Shown here: positions 10,285-20,920 of the stretch, piece by piece
Layout of the letters: each line of letters begins with the position of its first letter
How positions within the stretch are numbered: position 1 is the stretch's first letter
Assembly (NCBI GenBank): GCA_032622095.1
Contig: CP136063.1
Span: 68,091,897-68,155,896 of the forward strand
Length of the DNA stretch: 64,000 nucleotides
Direction of reading: 5' to 3'
DNA from: Siphonodentalium dalli
Taxonomy: Eukaryota > Mollusca > Scaphopoda > Gadilida > Siphonodentaliidae
Made by a program: the position numbers and the translations under genes
The notes under the pieces: generated by a model
What the model saw: only the letters and a program-made list of their open reading frames with translations
Told to the model about the DNA's origin: nothing
Database searches by the model: none

Positions 10285-10380
10285 TTAACCCTTTCAGTGC
10301 CAAGTCCGATTTTTCTATCAACCCATATTTCCGTGATCATTTTTCAAATTTTTCAAATAATGTGATACATTGATGGAAAA
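10285..10380. repeat. Half of the palindromic TTAA element (C-iii)
   Basis: TTAACCCTTTCAGTGCCAAG and 'gtgatacattgatgg' equal the left half of the complete palindrome at 61949-62151. The right half is absent; the text runs into an inverted-repeat arm at 10384. Confidence 0.7.
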
Positions 10381-11210
10381 ACAGCTTGGGATATCGGTTG
10401 GGTTGATGCTGTTTTGGACTGAGTCCCATCCTGTTACATTCTATAACGGACTTTACAACCAGAATCATTGGCTGGAGTTATCTTGCTTGTATATCTTCAT
10501 ATTAGGTCAAATGGACATGTTGCGTATATGAACATAGAGGGCAGCCTTTCCGAAGCATGATGATATCAAACATGCGTATATCAGAGTTCTGTTGAATTTC
10601 AAAGCAATGAGATTTATAATTAAACAAAGCCTTTCTTCCGTAGAATTTCGATTTGTCGGGCTATCACAAAATGCATGTAAAAAATACATTAAATGATCGT
10701 ATCATCACTTTACATTTTTCTTATCTATGGTAAATGATATATTATTTTGAAGGCAGATTAATCACGGATATGTCAGATGATTAATTGCATGCAGGAGTTC
10801 ACATGAATGCCCGGGCTCCACGTGTAAATGTAGTACATCATTTCAATGAAAGCCCGTTACAGAAGACAGGGTTCCCTCTGTTTTGAAAAGTGCTTGAATA
10901 TCAGACCCTTCCTTGAAAAGTGCTTAAATTCATTTTCTTCCTTTAATAGTACTTGATTTCCACCCATCACTTTTGAAAAGTGCTTGAATTTAGTCAAATT
11001 TAGTATTTTTTAATAAACATTTCTCTAACATTCTTCTAAAAAATTTATATGATAATTTTCTTATAGCCCTATTTTCATAGAACACACCCTTGCACTGTTT
11101 CTTTCAATATTATAAGAAAACAAAAAAAATTTATATTGAAAGAATGTCTGTTGGCCATTTTAGGATAGCACCAAAAATATAATGGTCAATTATAATTGTC
11201 CTTGAAATAT

Positions 11211-11830
11211 GTGACCCGCCATATCAAATCCAGTCGTAAGTCGGGATTTTTTTAACCCTGTGCCAATGCATTCTCTTATATATGCGAGTCGACCATAGGT
11301 CGCCTCGCATATATAAGAGAATGCATTGGCCTAACAATTTTTTACAATTTTAATAATTTTTTCTTGTATTCTTTAACAATTTTATAATTTCACCCATACA
11401 GAGCCCCAGACAAACATGAGCAGACAACACTCTTCTATATGCTTCTATATATGTGTGGGGCTCCCTGCAGGGTAATGGATGTTTTTTTATTTTATGTCCT
11501 AAAAATTGTAAGAAACATTTATTTAAAAAAAATTTATAAAAAATTGTTAGGCCAATGCATTCTCTTATATATGCGAGGCGACCTATGCCTGTTGTATAAC
11601 TTCTCCGGTGCCCATGAATTAGAATAATAAGTTTACAATACCTGTCATGTTCTTTTTCAACCAAGTGATATCTAGCACGGAAGGCGACTAAATGAGCATA
11701 GTAAGCTGGGGCTGGTACAGACACGCTCCTCGTGCACCGGACGTATGGTCGACTCGCATATATAAGAGAATGCATTGGCACAGGGTAAAAAAACATCCCG
11801 ACTTACGACTGGATTTGATATGGCGGGTCA
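11211..11830. mobile_element. Family D MITE carrying a captured AGO fragment
   Basis: Complete D ends (gtgacccgccatatcaaatc and gatttgatatggcgggtca) and complete D core. The right-hand hairpin 'gaggcgacctatg-gtcgactcgc' is split by 163 bp of Argonaute exon and intron in reverse orientation (11585-11747). This resembles gene-fragment capture by MITEs in plants. The open frame at 11350-11796 on the minus strand is the D core plus the captured AGO piece, not a separate gene. Confidence 0.9.
11585..11747 (-). pseudogene. AGO: Captured antisense Argonaute exon fragment
   Basis: The reverse complement equals 4055-4217, the last 106 nt of AGO exon copy b plus the first 57 bp of its intron. I find one mismatch in 163 positions. 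It carries the copy-b signature VEKEHD rather than VDKEHD. Its reverse frame gives [20 protein letters not shown]. It lies within the long AGO intron in antisense orientation, so the AGO pre-mRNA contains both complementary strands about 7.4 kb apart. Near-identity implies recent origin or gene conversion. Confidence 0.93.
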
Positions 11831-11980
11831 AATATATCACTGCGGTCCATGAAAAGTGATTGGATAATGCTTAAATTTGGATATCAGAAATGAGTGGGAA
11901 CCCTGGAAGAGTAATGGGACTCGGTCCAAAACATCATCAAAACCCAACCGATATCCCAAGCTTTAGTGGACCGAGAAGAC

Positions 11981-12235
11981 CAAGCCTTGAAATAGTGAGT
12001 CTGTCATTTGCAGAATGAGGTCCCCAGAGGGTGAATTTAGTGATGCTACCCCGCATAGCGGACTAGCATCACCAAATTCACCCTCTGGGAACCTCATTCT
12101 GCTGAGGTGTAAGCAGAATGCAGTCCCCAGAGGGTGAATTTGGTGATGCTAGCCCGCTATGCGGTGGTAGCATCACTAAATTCACCCTCTGGGAACCTCA
12201 TTCTGCAAATGACAGGTTCACTATTTCAAGGCTTG
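11981..12235. repeat. Family A double-hairpin MITE
   Basis: caagccttgaaatagtgagt to 'ctatttcaaggcttg', two hairpins joined by 'ctgaggtgtaagcagaatg'. Confidence 0.88.
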
Positions 12236-12619
12236 GTCAATGCTCTAACATGATAGCCATTCAACCTCCACATAGTGTATAGTTCCATTATACCCACATG
12301 ACCAAAGGATTACATGCGTCTGTTCCTTCATCTGGGCATTCAATGGAGCATTCAATCGTTTTGTTCGGGTTTTCCGTTCATGAGTTATTCATTGCCCAAC
12401 TCTTGTTATAGATCTAACTTTTTTGTCACTGGAGGACTTTCGCCCTGAATACATCTTCAATAAGGCCAAATAAATATAAATACTGTGTTCTCAGTCACCT
12501 ACCTCATCACCAAAAGAGGGCCTCATACTTGAAAATTTATCCTGAATTTTCAAAGAGTTCCAAACTCAATCTCCAATTTCTCAAGAATTAGAAATTTAGA
12601 TCAGTTTCTTTTGAATATG
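12236..12619. repeat. G-like remnant and unclassified AGO intron
   Basis: 12290-12450 holds 'cattcaatcgttttgttcgg' and 'ttccgttcatgagttattca', matching the repeat blocks at 27355-27960. The rest has no recognisable feature. Confidence 0.4.
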
Positions 12620-12869
12620 CAAGCCTTGAAATAGTGTGTCATTTGCAGAATGAGGTCCCCAGAGGGGGAATTTAGTGATGCTACCCCACATAGTGGGCTA
12701 GCATCACCAAATTCACCCTCTGGGAACCTCATTCTGCTGAAGTGTAAGCAGAATGAGGTCCCCAGAGGGTGAATTTGGTGATGCTAGCCCACTATGCAGG
12801 GTAGCATCGCTAAATTCACCCTCTGGGGACCTCATTCTGCAAATGACAGACACACTATTTCAAGGCTTG
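12620..12869. repeat. Family A double-hairpin MITE
   Basis: caagccttgaaatagtgtgt to 'cactatttcaaggcttg', about 195 bp upstream of AGO last exon a. The frame at 12753-12971 is its read-through. Confidence 0.88.
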
Positions 12870-13063
12870 CCCACAAACCCATTACTTTCTCGAATTTTGT
12901 TTTGGTTTTTGGAGAAAAGAGAATTTAAAAGTCTCATTCCCTTGTCCAATTTTCCATATATTATTGCATGAGAACACAGGCTTTTATTTTATTTTATTTT
13001 GAATGGCCTAAGTTAGTGTCTTATTTGTGGTCGTAGCTTAGTTGCATGTTTTTGTCATTACAG

Positions 13064-13172
13064 TGGTGAGGGCAGCCTGCATTCTGGTAACAGTGAAGAC
13101 CGTTGTGCATCCATTATGAACTCGGCTGTCAATATACATGCTGAAACCGTCAAAGTGATGTATTTCGCCTGA
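13064..13172 (+). CDS. AGO: Argonaute last exon, alternative a
   Basis: After 'tttgtcattacag' one base (T) completes the AG left by the penultimate exon to AGT (Ser). Then follow GEGSLHSGNSED, RCASIMNSAVNIHA, ETVKVMYFA and TGA. Human AGO2 has DSAEGSHTSGQS ... DTLRTMYFA in the same place. The serines corresponding to the CK1-phosphorylated cluster of AGO2 (S824, S828, S831, S834) are all present. Compared with the second last exon at 14799, most differences fall in third codon positions (GGT/GGA, AAC/AAT, GTC/GTT, TAT/TAC), the mark of purifying selection on this frame. Thus two C-terminal tails are maintained. An ATTAAA lies 213 bp past the stop. Confidence 0.92.
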
Positions 13173-13384
13173 GCATCTCTCAGAGAACAGACTGCACGGA
13201 TTTTCAGAAACTCGATCTGTCAGCCATTTGCCAAATATTTTGCCTTGCAATGTCATTAAGGGTATGAGCTGGTGAGGAAGCCCTCAAGTCAAGACTGAAT
13301 GTAACAGGCCAAGCAATCTATGTCATCGAAATAACACTTTCCATTCATTTCAAAATTTCAGTTAGATATTTTTGGTTTTGAGAC

Positions 13385-13390
13385 ATTAAA
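13385..13390 (+). terminator. Possible poly(A) signal ATTAAA, AGO tail a
   Basis: ATTAAA about 210 bp after the stop of last exon a. It is the first such hexamer I see downstream. The cleavage site cannot be seen directly. Confidence 0.3.
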
Positions 13391-13614
13391 CTTGGATTAT
13401 AAAAGTATTCAGGGTTTGTGGCCAAGCCTTGAAATGATATTACCTTTGCTAGGTTTAGTTGAGGCATATCATTTTATTGCAGTATAGCTAAAAATCAAAT
13501 GAAAATACTTGCCTTATAGTATGATTTCCAGTTTTAAAGGGATCCAAAGCACTCGCAGAGGGGTAAATGTGCAAATATTATAAAATTCTGTAATAAAATC
13601 ACTATCAAGAAGAA

Positions 13615-13975
13615 CAGAGAAATAGATAAACTTTGTTCTTATATTAACTATTGATAGCTGTTCAATAAATACATTTTGGTGTGTTGAAACCATTGTTATG
13701 TAAACAAACCTGTTGCAGTGACTTGTCAACAAACATTGCTAATCTCATAGTAAGTTCAAATATTTAGTCTCAATAAGAATATTTTCAATGCTTTGACCTT
13801 TTCCAATGTTTACCATTGAGATTTGTATTGAACTTTGGTATCTTATTGGACTTAGATCGGTAATGCCACTGTAACAGTAATGTTTACATAACAATGGTTC
13901 TGACATGCAAAATCTCATTATTGGATGGTTATTAATAAAGAATATTAGAACAAAGTCAATCGATTTTCACATATA
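13615..13975. repeat. Family O palindromic element
   Basis: Inverted arms: 'aaactttgttcttat' versus 'attagaacaaagt', and 'aaaccattgttatgtaaaca' versus 'tgtttacataacaatggttc'. It matches, in reverse, the split O copy at 228-1865. Confidence 0.65.
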
Positions 13976-14197
13976 CTTGTTGATGATAGTTGTTTTACAG
14001 ACTGTTATAAATTTATGTTACCGGTAGCTTGCATGAACCCACTTCGAAGGACTTCATTCCCTTTAAAATAAATGAATGGAAAATGCATGGAAAATATGTC
14101 ATTTTGATCACATAGATTGACAGCTCTGTGTTAACTTGACAGATCACATTCATATAACTCTTTCATCCATGCAGCCCTTTAAAAGGAGTAAATTATG

Positions 14198-14643
14198 CAA
14201 GCCTGCAAGTAGCGTGTCTATCATTTGCAGAATGAGGTCCCCAGAGGGTTAATTTAGTGATGCTAGACCGCATAGTGGGCTAGCATCACTAAATTCACCC
14301 TCTGGGGACCTCATTCTGCTTAGGCCTCATCTTCTGGAAAGTATCTATGGTATCAAATTAACATTGTTTTTAGTTACGTTTTCCCATCTGGGAAGTTTCT
14401 ATATCCCCTAATTTGCAGAAGATAAAATCCATAATCGAGGCGCCCAATGTATGAACATCACCAACTTCAACTGGGGAACTTCAATTTGATCCTAGGTCTG
14501 CCATAGCAGTTGAGGGCCTAAGCAGAATGAGGTCCCCATAGGGTCAATTTAGTGATGCTAGCCCGCTATGCGGGGTAGCGTCACTAAATTCACCCTCTGG
14601 GGACCTCATTCTGCAAATGACAGACATGCTATTTGCAGGCTTG
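14198..14643. repeat. Family A long-form MITE (446 bp)
   Basis: Two hairpins as in the short form, but separated by a spacer of about 200 bp that is itself roughly palindromic ('ggcctcatcttctggaaag' ... 'gttgagggccta'). Ends: caagcctgcaagtagcgtgt and 'catgctatttgcaggcttg'. Confidence 0.85.
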
Positions 14644-14798
14644 AAAATATTGCAATGCATGCAGTAGTGATATTCTTTATCATCGCTGTACATTTGCGTT
14701 AGACTCTTCCACTTTGTTTATCAAATGAACCGCTCTGGAAAGGTGTCATTGATAGCCAAAGGGGTGAAAGAGTTAATACTGGATATTTTTTCTTGCAG

Positions 14799-14907
14799 CG
14801 GAGAAGGAAGCCGCAATTCCGATAATAGCGAAGAACAGACTGCCTCAGCAATGAATTTAGCTGTTTCAATACATGCGGACACAGTTAAAGTCATGTACTT
14901 CGCATGA
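14799..14907 (+). CDS. AGO: Argonaute last exon, alternative b
   Basis: Follows 'atattttttcttgcag'. The base C completes AG to AGC (Ser). The frame then reads GEGSRNSDNSEEQT, ASAMNLAVSIHA, DTVKVMYFA and TGA. Same length (109 nt) and same entry phase as last exon a, so either can follow either penultimate exon. It keeps all four serines of the AGO2-type phospho-cluster but changes their surroundings (SDNSEEQ for SGNSEDR). Its acceptor tract is stronger than that of exon a. No AATAAA is seen in the next 260 bp before an E element begins; the nearest obvious one is AATAAA at about 16811. The minus-strand frame at 14721-14963 is only its shadow. Confidence 0.92.
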
Positions 14908-15172
14908 TATTGCATTTTAAAGATCTGTGACCAAAATCTTGTGAAGACATTGTTTGCTGCCATGGCGATGACGTAGCTGTTTAATATTTTCTTGCCGACA
15001 TGTTCATTTAATGGTTGACATAATCATGTTTCAAGCAGACATCAAACTTCAAACTGTGTTCATTTATCAATAGTTCGGAGTTGAATTTCTGTGAAGATGT
15101 CCATGTTCATACATTTCATACTTCTCATCTTAATGTGGACTTACAAGAAGTATATGAAGAAAAGTATAGAGA

Positions 15173-15389
15173 TACAGTAATGCCCTAAATAATCGACTTC
15201 TTAGCCACAGCAGAATTATGGGTAATTTTTCAGGATTTAGTCGGAAATATGGCTTGTTGCCATTCATCAGAAAGCTCTCAGTGAGACCTTTCAGATAAAT
15301 GGCAACAAGCCATATTTCCGACTAAATCCTGAAAAATTACCCATAATTCTGCTGTGGTTAAGGAGTCGATTATTTAGGGCATTACTGTA
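15173..15389. mobile_element. Family E palindromic MITE
   Basis: TACAGTAATGCCC to GGGCATTACTGTA. Each arm carries a TTAA-containing or related 'ccacagcagaattatgggta' block. Confidence 0.88.
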
Positions 15390-15494
15390 TCACATTATAG
15401 AAAATAAGATACACCTTGGCTGTGAATTGGACAATATTTAGTTACGAATGGTACTGATTGAATGTATGCTTGGCTCTAAATGTACACCTGTCGA

Positions 15495-15834
15495 CAAGCC
15501 TGAATTTGGTGTGTCTGACATTTGCAGAATGAGGTCCCCAGAGGGTTAATTTACTGATGCTAACCCACACATCAGGCAAGCATCACTACATTCACCCTCT
15601 GGGGACCTCATTCTGCTTAGGCCTCAACTGCTATCGAAGACCAAGGATCATATTGAAGTAACCAACAACAATATTAATTTGAGACTAGATACTCCCAGAA
15701 GATGAAGCCTGAGCAGAATGAGGTCATAAGATGGTGAATTTGGTGACGCCAGCCTGTCGTGCATGATAGTGTCACTAAATTCACCCTCTGGGGACCTCAT
15801 TCTGCAAATTACAGACACACTAAACTCAGACTTG
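15495..15834. repeat. Family A long-form MITE
   Basis: caagcctgaatttggtgtgt to 'cactaaactcagacttg', two hairpins with the long spacer, some decay. Confidence 0.85.
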
Positions 15835-15959
15835 CTCGAAATTTACACCTGTCGACCTACCTATCACTGATAGATCACGCACTGTTTCTGGGTGACAACT
15901 AGATTTTTGTACTCCCTGTTTCTACTTCTGTCAATTTGAGACATCTCTTAGTCTCTTAT

Positions 15960-16080
15960 AATACATACTACAGAAGGAGTCATATTTATTGGAGAGAAAT
16001 GTTCAGATACGAAGTTCAACAAACGAGCTATAGTCATTTGTTGAACATTCAATATTATCTGAATATTTCCCAAGTGATAA
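15960..16080. repeat. Family N-like palindromic remnant
   Basis: 'gttcagatacgaagttcaac' and 'gttgaacattcaatattatc' form a hairpin like the centre of the N element at 51824-52092. Confidence 0.4.
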
Positions 16081-16081
16081 C

Positions 16082-16672
16082 TACAGTAATGCTCTAAATA
16101 ATCGACTCCTTAACCCTTTACCCAACAAACCGGCCAAATAAAGCTTCAACAGCCTAAAATATCTTCGGTCTGTCTCAATAGAACCATACAAATATGGATA
16201 TCATTGGAACCGGCTCCTTGACCACATTGTGATAGTTACAGTTATGCCCTGTGCCAATGCATTCTCTTATATATGCGAGTCGACCATAGGTCGCCTCCAT
16301 ATATAAGAGAAGGCATTGGCCTAAAAAAAAAAAAATTTAACATTTTTTTCTTACATTCTTTAACAATTTTATAATTTTTAATGTGTTAAGCCAATGCATT
16401 CTCTTATATATGCGAGGCGACCTATGGTCGACTCGCATATATAAGAGAATGCATTGGCACAGGGCCCTTCTGTTGGGTAAAGGGTTAACCACAGCACAAT
16501 TATGGGTAACTTTCCAGGATTTAGTCGGAAATATGACTTATTGCCATTCATCAGAAAGCTCTCAGTGAGAGCTTTCCGATGAATCGCAACAAGCCATATT
16601 TCCGACTAAATCCTGAAAAGTTACCCCTAATTCTGCTGTGGTTAAGGAGTTGATTATTTAGAGCATTACTTT
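16082..16672. mobile_element. Family E MITE interrupted by a TTAA element
   Basis: The left arm TACAGTAATGCTC...gactcc is followed by TTAA, and the element resumes at 16485 with TTAAccacagcac. The remainder of E runs to 'gagcattacttta'. The inserted piece is the C-ii element at 16110-16488. Confidence 0.9.
16110..16488. mobile_element. Family C-ii MITE inserted at an E TTAA
   Basis: TTAA, CCCTTTACCCAACAAACCGG, two 'cttatatatgcgag' hairpins, 'ctgttgggtaaaggg', TTAA. The target TTAA is the one inside the E motif ctccTTAAccacagc. Confidence 0.92.
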
Positions 16673-17330
16673 ACTCGTCAATGAGTATTTTGTATAGAAA
16701 GGGTTAAATTCTAATGAGAAGTGATGGGGGTTATTAAATCACCAGTTATGGGGATTAACTGAATATCTTTTATTTTTAAATTCATATGACAGTTATACTG
16801 GGTCTGGTAGTAATAAAGATTAGAAAATTATAGATATAATCTTAAATCATCTGATCTGTCAACTTTGCTAATATATGTTATGAACTGATATTTATGGATA
16901 TGCACAAGCAAAATTCTGAGGTGACAGGTGTGTATAATTTTCAGAACATTTCGAGCCATGTATCAATCAATTCCTGAGTTTATTTTGAAATTCAGGTGTT
17001 TTCACAATCAATTCAACCTAATTTTGTCCGCCCTCCCAGTTGCAATATTTTATCACATATGTTACGACACATTTTATTTTATACTCAGGCCATTGAATTG
17101 AAAATTGCACTTTGACATTTTTCAGGAGCAATGAAATATTTTCATGCAGCAGAATTATGATTTGGGGTGCCGAAGAACAGTTTTATTTTTATTTTGAATG
17201 GCCTTGCTGCTGTCTATCTAAAAAAAAAATTGAATCATACGCTGCCCAAAGTGTGACAAAATTTGTAGGCAAACATATTCATACTAGTTTTGGAATACTG
17301 ATCAGAAAACTAGATCGATGTCTGTCTAAT

Positions 17331-17533
17331 TACAGTAATGCCCTAAATAATTGACTCCTTAACCACAGCAGAATTATGGGTAATTTTTCAGGATTTAGTC
17401 GGAAATATGGCTTGTTGCCATTCATCGGAAAGCTTTCCGATGAATAGCAACAAGCCATATTTCCAACTAAACCTGAAAAATGACCCATAATTCTGCTGTG
17501 GTTAAGGAGTTGATTATTTAGGGCATTATTGTA
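17331..17533. mobile_element. Family E palindromic MITE
   Basis: TACAGTAATGCCC to GGGCATTATTGTA, with a shortened central loop. Confidence 0.88.
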
Positions 17534-18591
17534 TAGCTGTTGCCTTACCTGAACCTGATACATGGGAGGTGATTGTGACTTAGTCATATCAGAGTTATCT
17601 ATCTTGTTATCACATTTTCTTGTTGATCTAATCATGTAGCTTAGAACTCCTTGTATATATTTTATAATTTATTACTGTACAATGGATAAAATGATACTTT
17701 AGAAATGTATGAGAACATTTTAAATCTTTGATATGTTTTATTTGGTGACGTACTAGGATATGGATGGAACCATAAGTATGCATTAAGAAAGGCTGATTTG
17801 TTTATTTTCATAATTATGCACTAGACATAGTAATTTAGGAGCAAACCAACATTCCTTATTCCAGTGTTAAGTCCGTAAATTTTTAGCTCATATCAGTTGC
17901 AACCTAAAAATAGTCGTGTTTCATATATTTCATAGACTGCATACACATGGGAATATTGCTATATTGATTGTTGTCTTGTTATCTACGGTATAATATACTG
18001 CATTGTTAATATCGAGATCAAGAGAGAATAATAAAAAATCATTTTGGACAGAGTTATATTTTCGCCGTTTGATGACCACTTGAACCAGAATAAATGATGA
18101 AATTGTGTGGTGAATAGACTCCATACTATTTCAGTAAAATGCACAGGTCCTGAATTTTCTTAAAATATGACATATTGACGCAATAGAAACAGAACAAATG
18201 CTCATTGATTCTAATTCCGCTATAATTTACAACCAGTCCAGTCGATATTGTTTACTATCGTCAAGACGCCTTGGGAGTTCAGTTTAATTAGTTAGTCAGC
18301 AGTCTGACTATAGCCCAATGTATTCTATAAAGATTCTTCAATACCTCTGGATTTGAGTGGATTCTCCCAATCAGTTATAAAATTATACATTGGAACGAGT
18401 TAATGTCAAAGAAATTACCATTTTAGATACAAAAAGGTCTTTTTGCAATGGAAGCAGCACGGCAAATTTATACAAGGAAAAAAACCTTTTTCAGCTCTAA
18501 AACAATTGGATATATTCCTCATAAATGTTTTCATATCCCACCTCCCAAATTACCTATACATAATTTGGAGGTTCAAACTAACCATGTCCAT
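17534..18591. other. Intergenic DNA, nothing recognised
   Basis: AT-rich, no splice-bounded frames, no repeat ends recognised. The frame at 17930-18124 has no domain. Confidence 0.5.
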
Positions 18592-18832
18592 TTAACCCTT
18601 TAATGGTGCAGCATTAAAGATCCTGTGCCATTCTCTTATATATGCGAGTCTTCCATAGGAGATTGCATATATAAGAGAATGCACTGGCTTACAAGGTTAA
18701 GGTAAATATTGTTAGGCCAATGTATTCTCTTATATATGCAAGGCTCCCTATGTGAGACTCACATATATAAGAGAATGCATTGACACAGGGTTTTCAAAAA
18801 AATTCAGGAAGCTCCAGTCAAATCCGTTTAAT
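18592..18832. mobile_element. Family C-iv MITE, right end decayed
   Basis: TTAACCCTTTAATGGTGCAG, two hairpins, 'caggaagctccagtc'. The terminal gaaagggTTAA is lost. Confidence 0.7.
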
Positions 18833-19924
18833 TACCTCATGCAAATAATTAGTCAAAGTCTATCAGATTTCTTTCACTGGGTGCCATCAAGATAACATTC
18901 TGCGACTTGGTGCTACTAACTTATCGCAATTATTGACAATAGTGAACAAGCATGTGGTGTGACAGAAAACACAGGCCACAATTTAGTTTACTGACGTAGT
19001 GTTCAGCTTGCTAGTGTTCAGCTTGCAAAGGAGAATAGCAAGCTAGTATGTAAGACAACTGTCGATGTAGTGGACATAAGATTTAGTTCTGCATGGAAAT
19101 GTAATCTAACGGCATCTATTTCAGATTCTATAAAATGCATTGAGACTGTGCTATAGTCAGATTGGATCTACAATTTATTTAAAGGATGTGTCAATTGTAG
19201 TTTTTGTATCTTGTACATGAGCTTAACTGAGTGATTCTGGTTTTGGATATTTACCATTTTCTTCATTTTAATATCTTTATATATTGACCGAGATTCCTAT
19301 TTCATTCATCACATTAAATAATATATCAGCAAATTATTATAAATAAAAAAAAATTGTCATTGAGATCATAACAAATATCTGGCTTCAAAACTAGCTGGGT
19401 TGTCCATTTTCTGCTGATTGATATTGTTTTTGCTGAATTTAGCAGCCCAGTTGTGTCTGTTGGCACTAACTTAAACACTGGTTAGTGGATTTCAAACATT
19501 GGCATATTAGTTTGCAAAATAAGATTGGCTACATGCCAGTCCCAGGTAGTCATTTTCACCTATTACAATTGCCGATTTCACAGATTCTAGCAACCAGGCT
19601 ATTGTCGTCCATGTAATAAAATTGATAGACATGAACAGACAATACCCCAAATGACATTTGCTTGTTAGTTTCAAACATTCTTTCACATGTAGGATTTTTT
19701 TTTACATGTTGATGATTCTTGGATTGGAGAGTGAAATGGGAATCTTGTGTCAAACCATTAGAAGCAGATCTCATCATATATCATTATATTGTGTTTTTCT
19801 TCCGAATTTGAATATTTTCTCCAATCAATACTAGTTTGAGCAGCTATAAATTGAACCAAAACTTGTAGAACAGTGATCAAACTTAAATTTTATTCATCAT
19901 TCTTTACATTTTTGTATTGCATTC
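18833..19924. other. Intergenic DNA, nothing recognised
   Basis: Only a short repeated phrase is noted: 'agctgggttgtccattttct' at 19390, also at 5760. No exon or RNA gene seen. Confidence 0.5.
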
Positions 19925-20374
19925 TTAACCCTTTACCAAACAGAACGGCCCTGTGCCAATGCATTCTCTTATATATGCAAGTCGACCATAGGTCGCCTCG
20001 CATATATAAGAGAATGCATTGGCTTAACACATATTAAAAATGATAAAATTGTCAAAGAATGTAGAAAAATATTATAAAAAATGTTAAAAAATGTAAGAAA
20101 AAATTATAAAATTGTTAAAGAATGTAAGAAAAAATGGTAAAAAGTGTTAAGAAAGAATTTTTTTAGGCCAATGCATTCTCTTATATATGCGAGGCGACCT
20201 ATGGTCCACTCGCATATATAAGAGAATGCATTGGCACAGGGCATAACTGTAACCATCACAATGTGGTCAATGATATCCATATTTGTATGGTGTTATTGAG
20301 ACAGACCGAAGATATTTTAGGCTGTTGAAGCTTTATTTGGGCGTTTTTGGCCGCTTTGTTGGGTAAAGGGTTAA
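19925..20374. mobile_element. Family C-ii MITE (TTAA both sides)
   Basis: TTAACCCTTTACCAAACAGA, hairpin pair, 'gctttgttgggtaaaggg', TTAA. Confidence 0.88.
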
Positions 20375-20501
20375 TAGTCTCAAGAAATTTGTTGGGTCAT
20401 TTTTTTGGACATCTGTTTCATGAGCTCAACAGTGGTGGAGTCATCACCTGTTGATTAAAGAGACTCAGCAAAGTTTCAAACTTAAGAAATCTTTGACATG
20501 G

Positions 20502-20614
20502 TACAGTAATGCCCTAAATAATCGACTCTTTACCCACAGCAGAATTATGGGTAATTATGGGAAATATGGTTTGTTGCCATTCATTGGAAAGCTCTCACTT
20601 TAGGGCATTACTGT
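20502..20614. repeat. Family E internal-deletion copy
   Basis: TACAGTAATGCCC, left arm to 'cattggaaagctctcact', then directly 'ttagggcattactgta'. Confidence 0.8.
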
Positions 20615-20776
20615 ATATCTTATAAACTTGATCAACTTACAAGTCCTATAGGGTACTTTGTTTCTCCTGATGTGAACAACCATATACATGTAGATCAAAC
20701 CTATCATCAATTATTACCATCATCTACATCTGCAAAGCCTTTCATATCAATCTGGGTTCAGTGAAATATTTAAGAA

Positions 20777-20920
20777 ATAACTCTTGTTTCGATTAAGGTT
20801 ATGCAGTTATAACCGATCAGGTTGAAGATAAATTCTATAGCGCGTAGTTATAGAGAATTTATCTTCAAACTGTTCGGTAATAACTCATAACCTTAATCGA
20901 AACAAAGAGTTATTTCTTAT
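20777..20920. repeat. Long hairpin palindrome
   Basis: Arms 'aactcttgtttcgattaagg' and 'ccttaatcgaaacaaagagt', inner 'gaagataaattctat' and 'atagagaatttatcttc', around a 'gcgcgtag' centre. Unclassified MITE or foldback element. Confidence 0.7.

Larger units (their letters stand above)
10384..11958. repeat. Long-range inverted repeat arms (~1.5 kb apart)
   Basis: The left arm 10384-10431 ('gcttgggatatcggttgggt', 'tgttttggactgagtcccat') pairs with the right arm near 11912-11958 ('atgggactcggtccaaaaca', 'aacccaaccgatatcccaag'). The interior holds a possible hAT-like pair of ends (cagggttccc at 10870, gggaaccctg near 11905) and the D element at 11211. Exact boundaries and order of insertion are uncertain. 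Confidence 0.5.

Noticed and set aside
11350-11796. 148-residue minus-strand frame with AGO-like text
   Set aside because: Chimera of MITE core and the captured antisense AGO fragment; it starts and ends in repeat sequence and is not a gene of its own.
12753-12971. Recurring short frames starting MRSPEGEFGDAS (also 29678-29893, 5832-6050, 63633-63875)
   Set aside because: All are family A palindromes read through; the same 'peptide' appears on both strands because the DNA is palindromic.
17124-17175. Possible third AGO last exon (cag ... gccgaagaacag)
   Set aside because: Only about 12 bases resemble exon 14799; no conserved IHA or MYFA end follows.
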